DNA of 64,000 bases from Flavobacteriaceae bacterium (GCA_947456955.1 CANGTQ010000008.1:1-64000); one strand, 5' to 3'. Numbered from the stretch's first letter, positions 46,520-56,021 are shown. Notes: a model not told the origin generated them from the sequence alone. Numbers and translations: made by a program.

Positions 46520-47173
46520 TTATTCTTTTGTTGCAATAACAGTTTGGTTTCCAACAGCATTTTGCTGAAGTTTCACTTCTATTTTTGTTCCCAATGGGAA
46601 AAACATATCGACTCTCGATCCAAATTTGATAAAACCGGCATCATCGCCTTGACGAACCTGCATACCTTCTTCTGCATAGTTTACAATTCTGCGAGCTAGA
46701 GCCCCCGCAATTTGTCGATACAAAATTTCACCAAAAACCCTATTTTCAATAACAACAGTTGTTCTTTCGTTTTCTGTACTTGCCTTAGGATGCCAAGCTA
46801 CCAAATATTTTCCAGGATGGTATTTACTATATTTTACTTTTCCGCTAACAGCATAACGCGTGACGTGCACATTTATGGGCGACATAAAAATGGAAACCTG
46901 TATGCGTTTATCCTTGAAATACTCTTCTTCAAATACTTCTTCGATAACTACTACTTTTCCATCAACTGGTGCCAAAACAACTTTGTCGTTGGCTTCTATT
47001 CTTCTATTCGGATTTCTGAAAAATTGTAAAATCAATACTAAAAAAAGCAATGTTGCTATTTGTATGGTTTTTTGCAGCCAGAAAATCGAAATCAATTCAG
47101 GTGTTAATAACGTTATTGCAACCGTTATAGTTGTTGCTATTAAAATAATTTTTCCGCCTTCTTTATGAAACAT
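46520..47173 (-). CDS. psd: Phosphatidylserine decarboxylase, short form
   Basis: Makes phosphatidylethanolamine from phosphatidylserine. 217 aa from the ATG at 47173, the length of the short (archaetidylserine-like) class. Two N-terminal hydrophobic segments precede VLAPVDGKVVVIEE, IQVSIFMSPINVHVTRY and the autocleavage site FIKFGSRVDMFFPLG, where the serine of GSR becomes the pyruvoyl group. The start overlaps cdsA by 11 bp. A longer frame to 47203 starts inside cdsA and is not needed. Confidence 0.92.
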   Translation of the reverse strand: MFHKEGGKIILIATTITVAITLLTPELISIFWLQKTIQIATLLFLVLILQFFRNPNRRIEANDKVVLAPVDGKVVVIEEVFEEEYFKDKRIQVSIFMSPINVHVTRYAVSGKVKYSKYHPGKYLVAWHPKASTENERTTVVIENRVFGEILYRQIAGALARRIVNYAEEGMQVRQGDDAGFIKFGSRVDMFFPLGTKIEVKLQQNAVGNQTVIATKE

Positions 47174-47987
47174 AATATAAGATTTGATAAAACAAATAAA
47201 CAAATGGTGCTACAAATATAATACTATCCAAGCGATCTAGAATGCCACCATGACCAGGCATTATATTTCCACTGTCTTTTACATCTGCAATTCTTTTAAA
47301 TTTTGATTCGATTAAATCACCTAAAGTACTGAAAATACTAATAATTATGGCGCTTATTGTCCAAATAACTATTGAAGTAATAAGGTAATTTGGTTTGGGT
47401 TGAAAATAAAATTTTGAAATTAAAATTCCCGCAATTATTGAAAATAAAATTCCTCCAATAAATCCTTCGATGGTTTTTTTAGGAGATATTCTTTCGATTA
47501 GTTTGTGTTTCCCTACTGATTTCCCAACGATATAAGCAAAAGTATCATTCGTCCAAATCAGAATAAAAATACTGATGATTATTTTGGGTCTGTAGATGTT
47601 ATCCGAAAAAGGAATCTTTGTAATAATAATGAAAGGAAGAATAACATAACCGATAGTGTAGACATATTTCGAAAGCGTGTCGAATTTTTCTTTTTTTGAA
47701 TTGAAAAGTAATAGTAAGCACTTTACAGAAACAAAAAGTGTTGCCAATAAAAGTAAAAGATCATTAGTTTGGTTTGTTATAAATTGACTTGCTATACAAT
47801 AAGCCGCAGCACCTAAAATAATAGGTACTATTTTGTTTAAATGTACTAATTGGCAAAACTCGTGAATAGCAATTATCATGAATATTCCGAATAGTAAATA
47901 AAAACTATTAACAGAATAAGAAGTAGCAATTATAAGAAGTGCAACATATACTACACCAGATAACAACCTCTTTAACGTTTCATTCAT
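47163..47987 (-). CDS. cdsA: Phosphatidate cytidylyltransferase
   Basis: Forms CDP-diacylglycerol from phosphatidate and CTP in the inner membrane. 274 aa with about eight hydrophobic segments. The signature SGNIMPGHGGILDRLDSIIFVAPFVYLFY is at the C-terminus, with SPKKTIEGFIGG upstream. It starts 1 bp after the LUD gene and overlaps psd, so cdsA and psd are translated from one transcript, while pssA sits elsewhere in the window. Confidence 0.94.
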   Translation of the reverse strand: MNETLKRLLSGVVYVALLIIATSYSVNSFYLLFGIFMIIAIHEFCQLVHLNKIVPIILGAAAYCIASQFITNQTNDLLLLLATLFVSVKCLLLLFNSKKEKFDTLSKYVYTIGYVILPFIIITKIPFSDNIYRPKIIISIFILIWTNDTFAYIVGKSVGKHKLIERISPKKTIEGFIGGILFSIIAGILISKFYFQPKPNYLITSIVIWTISAIIISIFSTLGDLIESKFKRIADVKDSGNIMPGHGGILDRLDSIIFVAPFVYLFYQILYYVS

Positions 47988-47988
47988 T

Positions 47989-48594
47989 TTATAAATCTTC
48001 TAAAAGCAGCAGATATAAATTCTTTGCACTGCTTCCATATTGAAGAAAGTCTTCATCTTTAGCTTTCTCGAAATATTTTATAGTAGTAATATTTGTCGGA
48101 TAATCTTTTTCGTATTTCTTTTTAATTACACGAAGTCCATCGCTTTTTGCTTCTAAAATTTGACTGGTTGTAGCTAAAATAATGATGTTGTTAGGCAAAT
48201 CATTTGGTTTGTTTTGTTTGATTTGATTTGAAGAAAAAAGAACTGAACCTTCATCGGCAATCAAGTTTTCGCAACTTGCAAATAAAAATTTTGGATTAGT
48301 TGGTTTATCGTAAAGTAGTTTATTCTCGTCTAACATGCTATAAAGCTTTGGTTCATAGCATAAGGCTTCGCATTCGAACCAATCATTTTCTTCTAAAATA
48401 TTTAGAAATTGATCTTTTACTTCGTTTAAGTTTTCACAATATAAAAACTTACCGCCATTTTTTTTGAAGTTATAAGTAAACTTTTCGTCTACAGGAAGTA
48501 GTGAAAAGCTAGAAGGAGTATTGTTAAATTCACTTTGACTTTCTTCGTCAGAGGCATCGTTTCCTGTCCCAAAAATTTTTCTGAAAAGACTCAT
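47989..48594 (-). CDS. LUD-domain protein
   Basis: 201 aa. The C-terminal two thirds fit the LUD (lactate utilisation / DUF162) fold: FASCENLIADEGSVLFSS, PNNIIILATTSQILEAKSDGLRVIKKKY. The N-terminus is an acidic linker. LutC-type proteins of this fold help lactate oxidation, but LutA and LutB are not present, and standalone copies next to ftsH have no proven role. It lies 1 bp from cdsA and behind an ftsH terminator. Confidence 0.75.
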   Translation of the reverse strand: MSLFRKIFGTGNDASDEESQSEFNNTPSSFSLLPVDEKFTYNFKKNGGKFLYCENLNEVKDQFLNILEENDWFECEALCYEPKLYSMLDENKLLYDKPTNPKFLFASCENLIADEGSVLFSSNQIKQNKPNDLPNNIIILATTSQILEAKSDGLRVIKKKYEKDYPTNITTIKYFEKAKDEDFLQYGSSAKNLYLLLLEDL

Positions 48595-48634
48595 GCTGGT
48601 TTTGGTATAAACTAGGTTGAAAATTGAAATCCCC

Positions 48635-48642
48635 CAAAGATA
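48635..48642 (-). promoter_or_regulatory. Candidate -7 box for the LUD-cdsA-psd operon
   Basis: The minus strand reads TATCTTTG, an exact TAnnTTTG match about 40 nt before the LUD start. It adjoins the T-run of the ftsH terminator. Confidence 0.5.
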
Positions 48643-48683
48643 AAAAAATCTTAATTCAAAAGTAAGTTTTGAATTAAGATTTT
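48641..48683 (-). terminator. Terminator of rsfS-ftsH
   Basis: A perfect 17-bp stem (48645-48661 with 48667-48683), loop 48662-48666. On the minus strand it is followed by a run of Ts at 48642-48648. It lies 26 bp after the ftsH stop. Confidence 0.88.
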
Positions 48684-48708
48684 AAAAAAATGTTAAAAAA
48701 CCTATTTG

Positions 48709-50628
48709 TTAAACAATATCAGTTTCTTCTGCAGGAATATTGAAAGCCCTTTTTCCAAAAATTGTTTCCAAATCATCTTTGAAAATGACTTCTTTTTCTA
48801 TTAAGATGGCAGCAAGCTGTTCTAATTTCTCTTTGTTATCTTCTAATATTTTTATGGCTCTTTGATATTCATTTTCAATCAACAAAGAAATCTCCTTATC
48901 GATAGTCATAGCAGTATCTTCTGAATAGGGTTTTGAAAAACTATATTCACTTTGTCCAGTTGAATCGTAATAAGTAATATTACCTAATTTTTCGTTCAGC
49001 CCATAAATGGTAACCATGGCACGAGCTTGTTTGGTTACTTTTTCCAAATCGCTCAAAGCACCGGTAGAGATTTTATTAAAGATAACTTTCTCTGCTGCTC
49101 TTCCTCCCATGGTGGCACACATTTCATCAAGCATTTGCTCCGGACGAACAATTAATCTTTCTTCAGGTAAATACCAAGCAGCGCCTAAACTTTGACCTCT
49201 AGGAACTATAGTAACTTTTATCAAAGGAGCAGCATGTTCCAACATCCAGCTTACAGTTGCATGACCTGCTTCGTGAACAGCAATAGCATGTTTTTCTTCA
49301 GGGGTTACGATTTTATTTTTCTTTTCTAATCCGCCAACAATTCGGTCTACAGCATCTAAAAAGTCTTGCTTATCAACCGCAGTTTTATTATTTCTGGCCG
49401 CAATTAAAGCAGCTTCGTTACACACATTAGCAATATCGGCACCTGAAAAACCAGGAGTTTGTTTAGCTAAAAACTCTGTATCTAAACCTTCCACTTTTTT
49501 TAGTGGTGCTAAATGCACTTCAAAAATTTCTTTTCTTTCCCGGATGTCCGGTAAGTCAACATAAATTTGTCTGTCAAAACGCCCGGCACGCATCAAAGCT
49601 TTGTCTAAAACATCGGCTCTGTTTGTTGCTGCAATTACGATTACGTGTGTATTTGTACCAAAACCATCCATTTCGGTTAGCAATTGGTTCAAGGTATTTT
49701 CGCGTTCGTCATTACCGCCCGACATATTGTTTTTTCCTCTTGCTCTACCAACAGCATCAATTTCATCAATAAAAATTATGGATGGCGCTTTATCTTTGGC
49801 TTGTTTGAATAAATCCCTAACACGGGAAGCTCCCACACCGACAAACATTTCAACAAAATCGGAACCTGATAAAGAGAAAAAAGGCACTTTAGCTTCACCG
49901 GCAACAGCTTTTGCTAATAATGTTTTTCCGGTTCCAGGAGGGCCAACTAATAATGCTCCTTTTGGAATTTTACCTCCCAAAATGGTATATTTTTCGGGCG
50001 TCTTAAGGAATTCTACAATTTCTTGTATTTCTTCTTTTGCGCCCTCTAATCCAGCTACGTCTTTGAAAGTGGTTTTAACTTCTGTCTTTTCGTCAAAAAG
50101 TTTGGCTCTCGATTTTCCAATGTTGAAGATTTGGCCTCCTCCGCCTCCGGCTCCACCAGACATTCTGCGCATAATCAATACCCAAAGTCCAATAATGATG
50201 ATAAAAGGTAATAATGTGATTAGGAGTTCAGACCAATTACTTTTTCCTTTGAATTCAAAACTTTTTATTTTTCCTTCATCACTTGCTTTTTCAATCTTGT
50301 TTTGAAAAACTTCATCATTTCCTATATCGAAAGAGTAGTGTGGGCCTTTGTTTACATTGCCCATCATGTCTTTTGCAACTTTCTTATTTTCTTTTTCCTC
50401 CAGGGCAGATTTAGTCAAGTAGGCTTCACCTTCCGTTTTATTGTAGATGATTACTTTTTCAATTTGTCCTTTGTTTAAATACTCATTGAATTTGGAATAC
50501 GATATTTTAGTAGTGTCTTGAAAACCAGAACCGCCAAAGTAATTGAGTGCAATAAATCCCGCAATTACTAAAACGTATATTAACCAAGGACTTATTTTAA
50601 AATTATTAGGTTTTTTTTCGTTAGCCAT
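48709..50628 (-). CDS. ftsH: ATP-dependent zinc metalloprotease FtsH
   Basis: Inner-membrane AAA+ protease for quality control of membrane proteins and regulatory substrates. 639 aa. An N-terminal membrane helix, a periplasmic region and a second helix (about residues 135-155, [21 protein letters not shown]) precede the AAA domain. That domain has Walker A GPPGTGKT, Walker [13 protein letters not shown] and the second region of homology [18 protein letters not shown]. The zinc site is HEAGH (about residue 455). The pore motif [15 protein letters not shown] is present. It lies 21 bp after rsfS. Confidence 0.97.
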   Translation of the reverse strand: MANEKKPNNFKISPWLIYVLVIAGFIALNYFGGSGFQDTTKISYSKFNEYLNKGQIEKVIIYNKTEGEAYLTKSALEEKENKKVAKDMMGNVNKGPHYSFDIGNDEVFQNKIEKASDEGKIKSFEFKGKSNWSELLITLLPFIIIIGLWVLIMRRMSGGAGGGGGQIFNIGKSRAKLFDEKTEVKTTFKDVAGLEGAKEEIQEIVEFLKTPEKYTILGGKIPKGALLVGPPGTGKTLLAKAVAGEAKVPFFSLSGSDFVEMFVGVGASRVRDLFKQAKDKAPSIIFIDEIDAVGRARGKNNMSGGNDERENTLNQLLTEMDGFGTNTHVIVIAATNRADVLDKALMRAGRFDRQIYVDLPDIRERKEIFEVHLAPLKKVEGLDTEFLAKQTPGFSGADIANVCNEAALIAARNNKTAVDKQDFLDAVDRIVGGLEKKNKIVTPEEKHAIAVHEAGHATVSWMLEHAAPLIKVTIVPRGQSLGAAWYLPEERLIVRPEQMLDEMCATMGGRAAEKVIFNKISTGALSDLEKVTKQARAMVTIYGLNEKLGNITYYDSTGQSEYSFSKPYSEDTAMTIDKEISLLIENEYQRAIKILEDNKEKLEQLAAILIEKEVIFKDDLETIFGKRAFNIPAEETDIV

Positions 50629-50649
50629 TTTTTATGGTATAAACTATTT

Positions 50650-51021
50650 TTAATATTTATTTTGAATGGTTGTTATTTTGGCGTCACCCCAAAGACCTTC
50701 TATGTTATAGAATTCGCGGATTTGTTTTTGGAAAACATGAACTACAATGTTTACATAATCCATTAAAACCCATTCTGCATTATCTGTCCCTTCAACGTGC
50801 CAAGGTTTATCTTTCAATTCTTTAGAAACTAATTTTTGGATAGAGTTAACAATCGCGTTAACTTGTGTATTTGAACTCCCATTACAGATTATAAAGTAAT
50901 CACAAACTGCCGTATCTATGGCTCTTAAATCGAGTATGTCAATATCATTTCCTTTTACTTCTTCAATGCCTTTTATGATATTCGCCAAAAGAACATCTGT
51001 GTTAACCGCTTTCTTCGTCAT
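50650..51021 (-). CDS. rsfS: Ribosome silencing factor RsfS
   Basis: Binds ribosomal protein uL14 and prevents subunit joining under starvation. 123 aa. It has the Oligomerisation/RsfS pattern IDILDLRAIDTAVCDYFIICNGSSNTQVNAIVNSI, PWHVEGTDNAEWVLMDYVNIVVHVF and REFYNIEGLWGDA. It is the first gene of the rsfS-ftsH unit and is divergent from birA with about 91 bp between starts. Confidence 0.95.
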   Translation of the reverse strand: MTKKAVNTDVLLANIIKGIEEVKGNDIDILDLRAIDTAVCDYFIICNGSSNTQVNAIVNSIQKLVSKELKDKPWHVEGTDNAEWVLMDYVNIVVHVFQKQIREFYNIEGLWGDAKITTIQNKY

Positions 51022-51041
51022 TTATATTTGTGTATGTTTTG

Positions 51042-51071
51042 CAAATGTATTACTTTTTGTCTTTATTTTTG
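51042..51071. promoter_or_regulatory. Divergent promoter region rsfS / birA
   Basis: The minus strand reads TACATTTG at 51042-51049, directed at rsfS. The plus strand reads TATTTTTG at 51064-51071, directed at birA. Both match TAnnTTTG and lie 20-50 nt from their starts. Confidence 0.45.
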
Positions 51072-51112
51072 CTCAACAAAAGTATAAATTCGTTAATATT
51101 TACCATTTGCTC

Positions 51113-51841
51113 ATGCCTTTAATCAAACTCGATGCCATAGATTCGACGAATGACTTTTTAAAGCAATTGTTTAAAGAATCAGCTGCGGAAGATTATGCTA
51201 TTGTTATAGCAAATGAGCAGACCAAAGGAAAAGGACAAATGGGGGCAAAATGGATTTCTGAGCCTGGTAAAAACCTTACAATGAGTATTTTGGTTAAAGA
51301 CATCCAACTTAACAATCAAAATATATACGATTTTAATATAGCAGTTGCACTGTCGGTATTAAAAGTTTTAAATAACATTCAAATACCAAATGTTGCAATA
51401 AAATGGCCTAACGACATTATGTCAGATTCAAAAAAAGTGGCAGGTATTCTCATTGAAAACATAGTAAAACCAGATGGAAGTTTTACAGCAATTGTTGGTG
51501 TTGGATTAAATTTAAACCAAACTATTTTTGAAAACCTACCACAAGCCACTTCATTAAAATGCATTACGGGTAAAACCTATGAATCAGAATATCTAGCCCT
51601 GCTTTTAAAAGATTCATTATTAGAAAATAGGGAAACTTTAAATATCAATTCTGATTTACTTTGGAGTGATTATCATGAAAATTTATATAAAAAGGATTAT
51701 CCATCACCATTTGAAGATAAAAATGGAAACCGCTTTATGGGTATTATCAAAAAAGTGACTCGTGATGGGAAATTAGAAGTGATGTTAGAAGACGATTCGA
51801 TTTTATTTTTTGAAGTCAAAGAAGTGAAAATGTTATATTGA
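51113..51841 (+). CDS. birA: Biotin--acetyl-CoA-carboxylase ligase
   Basis: Attaches biotin to the carboxyl-carrier protein. 242 aa from the ATG at 51113. A longer open frame reaches back to 50918, but it runs through the divergent promoters and into rsfS. Motifs include LDAIDSTNDFLKQL, the biotinyl-adenylate loop TKGKGQMGAKWISEPGKNLTMSILV (KGxGQxG in place of GRGRxG) and IKWPNDIMSDSKKVAGILIE. There is no N-terminal helix-turn-helix, so it is a monofunctional ligase and not a repressor. Confidence 0.93.
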   Translation: MPLIKLDAIDSTNDFLKQLFKESAAEDYAIVIANEQTKGKGQMGAKWISEPGKNLTMSILVKDIQLNNQNIYDFNIAVALSVLKVLNNIQIPNVAIKWPNDIMSDSKKVAGILIENIVKPDGSFTAIVGVGLNLNQTIFENLPQATSLKCITGKTYESEYLALLLKDSLLENRETLNINSDLLWSDYHENLYKKDYPSPFEDKNGNRFMGIIKKVTRDGKLEVMLEDDSILFFEVKEVKMLY

Positions 51842-51926
51842 CATAGACTTTTGCACATTCTAATATCTTTTTGTCAAATAATGAAAATAAGCAGAAATAC
51901 ATTAGTATTGATAATTTGATTTTAAT

Positions 51927-51965
51927 TATTTTTGTGCCAAGTTTTGCTTTCCTGAAATTTCGGGA
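51927..51965 (+). promoter_or_regulatory. sucC promoter box and leader hairpin
   Basis: TATTTTTG (51927-51934) matches TAnnTTTG; a TTG at 51908-51910 is a weak -33 candidate. A short palindrome, TCCTGAAATTTCGGGA (51950-51965), lies in the predicted leader of about 60 nt. Confidence 0.5.
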
Positions 51966-52000
51966 TTGTTTCAGAATCTTAACTAACAAACTCTTTATTT

Positions 52001-53194
52001 ATGAACATACACGAATATCAAGGAAAAGAAATTTTAGCAAGTTATGGCGTTAGAGTGCAGCGAGGCATTGTTGCTAATAGTCCGGTTGAAGCTGTGGCTG
52101 CCGCAAAACAATTAACGGCAGAAACAGGAACGGGTTGGCATGTTATCAAAGCGCAAATTCACGCAGGAGGAAGAGGAAAAGGGGGTGGTGTAAAATTAGC
52201 AAAGAATCTGCAACAGGTGGAAGAGCTATCAGAACAAATTATTGGGATGATGTTAAAAACACCTCAAACTCCACCAGAAGGGAAGCGGGTGCACAAGGTT
52301 TTGATCGCTGAAGATGTTTATTATCCTGGAGAAAGTGATACCAAAGAGTTTTATATGTCTGTTCTTTTAAACAGAGCAAAAGCAAGAAACATGATTATGT
52401 ATTCTACAGAAGGAGGAATGGATATTGAAGAAGTTGCCGAACATACACCACATTTAATTTTTACCGAAGAGATTGATCCTTCAATTGGATTACAAGGTTT
52501 CCAGGCACGTAGAATTGCTTTCAATCTTGGACTTTCAGGAAATGCCTTCAAAGAAATGGTAAAGTTTGTTGATTCGTTATACAACGCTTATGTTGGTTCT
52601 GATGCTTCCATGTTTGAAATTAATCCGGTTTTAAAAACTTCGGATAATAAAATTATGGCTGTCGATGCTAAAGTGAACATTGATGATAATTCCTTATATC
52701 GTCAACCAAAATACGCAGACATGCGTGACATTCGTGAAGAAAACCCAATTGAAGTTGAAGCCAAAGAGGCTGGTTTAAATTATGTTGACCTTGACGGAAC
52801 TGTTGGTTGTATGGTTAATGGTGCCGGATTGGCAATGGCAACTATGGATTTGATTAAATATGCAGGTTATGAACCAGCTAATTTTTTAGATGTTGGCGGT
52901 ACAGCAGATGCAAAGCGTGTAGAATTAGCTTTTAGGATTATCTTAAAAGATCCAAACGTAAAAGCAATTTTGATTAATATTTTTGGAGGAATCGTACGTT
53001 GTGACAGAGTGGCACAAGGTGTTGTTGATGCGTATAAAAATATGGGAGACGCTATTAAAGTGCCTATTATTGTACGCCTTCAGGGAACAAATGCTGAAAT
53101 CGCAAAAGAGTTAATAGATAATTCAGGAATGCCAATTTTATCAGCAGTTCAATTCCAAGAAGCTGCTGATCAAGTAAAGGTGGCTTTATCATAA
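52001..53194 (+). CDS. sucC: Succinyl-CoA synthetase, beta subunit
   Basis: TCA-cycle enzyme subunit that binds ATP and CoA-linked succinate. 397 aa. The ATP-grasp domain starts MNIHEYQGKEILASYGV and has KAQIHAGGRGKGGGVKLA; GRGKGGG is the nucleotide-binding loop. The metal site is FEINPV and VDAKVNIDDNS. The ligase domain has GCMVNGAGLAMATMDLI, FLDVGGTA and NIFGGIVRCDRVA. The alpha subunit sucD is not in the window, which is common in this group. Confidence 0.96.
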   Translation: MNIHEYQGKEILASYGVRVQRGIVANSPVEAVAAAKQLTAETGTGWHVIKAQIHAGGRGKGGGVKLAKNLQQVEELSEQIIGMMLKTPQTPPEGKRVHKVLIAEDVYYPGESDTKEFYMSVLLNRAKARNMIMYSTEGGMDIEEVAEHTPHLIFTEEIDPSIGLQGFQARRIAFNLGLSGNAFKEMVKFVDSLYNAYVGSDASMFEINPVLKTSDNKIMAVDAKVNIDDNSLYRQPKYADMRDIREENPIEVEAKEAGLNYVDLDGTVGCMVNGAGLAMATMDLIKYAGYEPANFLDVGGTADAKRVELAFRIILKDPNVKAILINIFGGIVRCDRVAQGVVDAYKNMGDAIKVPIIVRLQGTNAEIAKELIDNSGMPILSAVQFQEAADQVKVALS

Positions 53195-53230
53195 AGAAAT
53201 AAATATAGTTACAAATTAAATCCTGAGTGA

Positions 53231-53272
53231 CCCGAGCGAAGCAAACTGGCGGAGCAAAGCTCGGGATTTTTT
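53231..53272 (+). terminator. sucC terminator
   Basis: CCCGAGC (53231-53237) pairs with GCTCGGG (53259-53265), followed by ATTTTTT. The 21-base loop has internal GC-rich pairing. The hairpin is unusually GC-rich for this genome. Confidence 0.8.
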
Positions 53273-53443
53273 ATAACTATTTTTTTGAAAATAATTTCTT
53301 AAATGTTGAATTTCCCTTCTAGAATAAGTACATTTTATATAGCTAAGTGTGTATCATATAAAACATTGGTTTTTGATAAAATATTTATCAAATAATTAAC
53401 GAAAACGTTATCTTATTTGTTTTTTATTTCATTTCGAATTCCT

Positions 53444-53451
53444 TAAATTTG
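53444..53451 (+). promoter_or_regulatory. Candidate -7 box for gltA
   Basis: TAAATTTG matches TAnnTTTG and lies 42 nt before the ATG. The nearest TTG upstream (53417-53419) is 24 bp away, longer than ideal. Confidence 0.4.
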
Positions 53452-53493
53452 TTGAATTGTTAAACAAACAGATTTAATTCCCTTATTTATACC

Positions 53494-54777
53494 ATGTCCA
53501 AAACAGCAATATTAGAATTTGATGGCAAAAAATATGAGTTTCCAGTAATTGTAGGAAGTGAAAATGAAGCAGCTATTGATATTGAAAAACTACGTGCTTT
53601 AACAGGCGCAATAACACTTGATCCGGGTTACAAAAACTCTGGTTCATGCAAAAGCGATATCACTTTCCTTGACGGTGAAGAAGGAATTCTTCGTTATCGT
53701 GGTTATGCAATTGAAGATTTAGCTGAAAAATCAGATTTTCTTGAGGTTTCCTATTTGGTCATATTTGGAGAATTACCAACAAAAAGTCAGTTAGCCCAAT
53801 TTGAAACCGATATTAGAAAATATACTTTGGTCAACGAAGAAATGAAAAACATTATAGATGGTTTTCCAAAAACGGCTCATCCTATGGGCGTTTTGTCTTC
53901 GCTTACAAGCGCATTAACAGCTTTTAATCCGAAAGTAGTTAATGTAGAAAACGAAAAAGAAATGTATGAAGCCGTTTGCAAAACCATGGGTAAATTCCTG
54001 GTGATTGCAACCTGGACTTACAGAAAAATGATGGGTTATCCTTTAAATTACTATGATAACACGCAAGGATATGTTGAGAATTTCATGCAGTTAATGTTTA
54101 AATTACCAACCGGACCGTATTCTTCAAATCCGGTTATAGTTGATGCATTAGATAAATTATTTATTTTGCATGCTGATCACGAGCAAAATTGTTCTACGTC
54201 AACAGTAAGAATTGTTGGCTCATCACATGCCGGATTGTTTGCCTCCATTTCTGCCGGAGTTTCTGCACTTTGGGGTCCATTGCATGGCGGAGCTAATCAG
54301 GCTGTGTTAGAGATGTTAGAAGCCATTCAATTAGATGGTGGCGATTCAGCAAAATATATGGCAAAAGCCAAAGACAAAGACGATCCGTTCCGTTTAATGG
54401 GTTTCGGACACCGTGTTTATAAAAACTTTGACCCAAGAGCCCGAATTATTAAAAAAGCAGCAGATGAAGTTTTGAAAAATCTGGGAGTAGACGATCCGAT
54501 TTTAAGGATAGCAAAGGAATTAGAAGAAGCAGCTTTGGTTGATGAATATTTCGTTTCCAGAAAATTATATCCAAATGTTGATTTCTACTCCGGAATTATA
54601 TACAGAGCATTAGGCATTCCAACTGATATGTTCACTGTAATGTTTGCTATAGGAAGATTACCGGGCTGGATTGCACAATGGAAAGAAATGCGCATCAATA
54701 AAGAACCAATCGGAAGACCAAGACAAGTATATACAGGTCACCCTTTAAGAGATTTTGTGTCAATGGATAAAAGATAA
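53494..54777 (+). CDS. gltA: Citrate synthase
   Basis: Condenses oxaloacetate and acetyl-CoA. 427 aa, the long Gram-negative type II form. Catalytic residues are visible: His in LFILHADHEQNCSTSTVR, His in GFGHRVYKNFDPRAR and Asp in NVDFYSGIIYRALG. The N-terminal beta-rich segment (to about residue 45) includes the strand starting AILEFDGKKYEFP. It stands as a single gene between two terminators. Confidence 0.96.
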   Translation: MSKTAILEFDGKKYEFPVIVGSENEAAIDIEKLRALTGAITLDPGYKNSGSCKSDITFLDGEEGILRYRGYAIEDLAEKSDFLEVSYLVIFGELPTKSQLAQFETDIRKYTLVNEEMKNIIDGFPKTAHPMGVLSSLTSALTAFNPKVVNVENEKEMYEAVCKTMGKFLVIATWTYRKMMGYPLNYYDNTQGYVENFMQLMFKLPTGPYSSNPVIVDALDKLFILHADHEQNCSTSTVRIVGSSHAGLFASISAGVSALWGPLHGGANQAVLEMLEAIQLDGGDSAKYMAKAKDKDDPFRLMGFGHRVYKNFDPRARIIKKAADEVLKNLGVDDPILRIAKELEEAALVDEYFVSRKLYPNVDFYSGIIYRALGIPTDMFTVMFAIGRLPGWIAQWKEMRINKEPIGRPRQVYTGHPLRDFVSMDKR

Positions 54778-54800
54778 ATTATCCACTATTAAATAAATAA

Positions 54801-54831
54801 AAAACTCCTTGTGCAAACAAGGAGTTTTTTT
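54801..54831. terminator. Bidirectional terminator gltA / msrBA
   Basis: AAAACTCCTTG (54801-54811) pairs with CAAGGAGTTTT (54818-54828), loop TGCAAA, followed by Ts. The A-run on the left side serves the opposite strand. Confidence 0.88.
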
Positions 54832-54835
54832 AGCA

Positions 54836-55945
54836 TTATTTCTTTTTCAATCTGTCTTTAAAAATCTTTTCAAATTTTTCAATTTTGGGCTGTATTACCA
54901 TTTCACAATAGGGTTCGTTTTTATTATTTTTATAATAGTTTTGATGATAGTCTTCTGCTTTGTAAAAGGCTTTAAACGGTTCTAAAGTGGTCACAATTTT
55001 ACTACTATAAACCTTAGCATTATTCAATTCCGAAATAATGCTTTCTGCCGCTTTTTTTTGTTCTTCGTTTTTATAAAAAATCACCGAACGATATTGTGTT
55101 CCAACATCAGCACCTTGCCTGTTCAATGTCGTTGGGTCATGCACCATAAAAAACACCTTAAATATTTCATCCAAATTTGTTTTAGTTTTATCGTAAGTAA
55201 TTTGAACTACTTCGGCAGCACCAGTTCTTCCGGTACAAACTTCCTCGTAACTTGGATTTTCAACTTTTCCTCCTGCAAAACCAGAAACTACTTTCTCAAC
55301 ACCTTGTAAATTTTCATAAACTGCTTCTACACACCAATAACAACCGCCACCTAATACTATTGTTTCTAAATTTCCATTGTTTGTTGAAGTGGTTATACTA
55401 TCTGGAACAAAATCTAATGAAATAGCATTCATGCAATACCGTTTTCCTGTTGCAGCAGGTCCATCATCAAACAAATGCCCTAAATGACTATTGCATCTAC
55501 CACAAAGTGCTTCTGTTCTTCTCATTCCATAAGAGTTATCATCTTTAAACACAACGCTATTTTTATTGTCTTGTTCAAAAAAACTAGGCCAGCCACAGCT
55601 GCTAGTGAATTTTTGATTTGATTTGAATAACTTTAAACCACAAGCCGCACAGTAATAAGTTCCTTTAGTTTCTGAATTCCACATTGTTCCTGTAAAAGCT
55701 CTTTCGGTATCTGCTTGTCGGGCAACAGCATATAAATCAGCAGATAGCACTTTCTTCCATTCTGCATCAGATACATTTAATTTTGTTGTATCAGTATTAG
55801 AATAATAGGGATTCTCTGGTTTTGAAATCACGTTTTCCATAACAATTGTTTTTGAAGTTATATTTTGTTTGTTGTTATTCTGTCCACAAGCATTCAGCAT
55901 GAATAGTGGAGACAAAAGTAAAAAGTTAAAAATGGATTTTTGCAT
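54836..55945 (-). CDS. msrBA: Bifunctional methionine sulfoxide reductase MsrB-MsrA, lipoprotein
   Basis: Repairs oxidised methionine of both stereoisomers. 369 aa from the ATG at 55945, which gives a lipoprotein signal with Cys in MLNAC near residue 20; the longer start at 55978 would disrupt it. The MsrB domain comes first: zinc cysteines in CAAC and CGRC, CGWPSF, and the catalytic cysteine in RYCMN. The MsrA domain follows with catalytic GGGCYWCVEAVYE and DVGTQYRSVIF. The order B-A is the reverse of many fusions. An envelope location is inferred from the lipobox. Confidence 0.9.
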   Translation of the reverse strand: MQKSIFNFLLLSPLFMLNACGQNNNKQNITSKTIVMENVISKPENPYYSNTDTTKLNVSDAEWKKVLSADLYAVARQADTERAFTGTMWNSETKGTYYCAACGLKLFKSNQKFTSSCGWPSFFEQDNKNSVVFKDDNSYGMRRTEALCGRCNSHLGHLFDDGPAATGKRYCMNAISLDFVPDSITTSTNNGNLETIVLGGGCYWCVEAVYENLQGVEKVVSGFAGGKVENPSYEEVCTGRTGAAEVVQITYDKTKTNLDEIFKVFFMVHDPTTLNRQGADVGTQYRSVIFYKNEEQKKAAESIISELNNAKVYSSKIVTTLEPFKAFYKAEDYHQNYYKNNKNEPYCEMVIQPKIEKFEKIFKDRLKKK

Positions 55946-56021
55946 ATTTGAAAGTAAGATGAGAATGTAAGTGGACATTCGGTTTTTATTCAGTGATATT
56001 ATTATAGATATAAATCGGATA

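Larger units (their letters stand above)
53195..53493. other. Intergenic region sucC-gltA
   Basis: This 299-bp stretch has no credible gene. It holds the sucC terminator (53231-53272), an AT-rich middle, and the gltA leader with a TAAATTTG -7 candidate. Confidence 0.7.

Noticed and set aside
46712-47168. Two overlapping plus-strand frames opposite psd
   Set aside because: Shadow frames of psd; no start context or conserved motif.
49601-50305. Long plus-strand open frame opposite ftsH
   Set aside because: It lies fully antisense to a clearly conserved FtsH and has no recognisable protein features.
50918-51112. N-terminal extension of birA by 65 residues
   Set aside because: It runs through the divergent rsfS/birA promoters and into rsfS; the biotin ligase motif starts right after the ATG at 51113.
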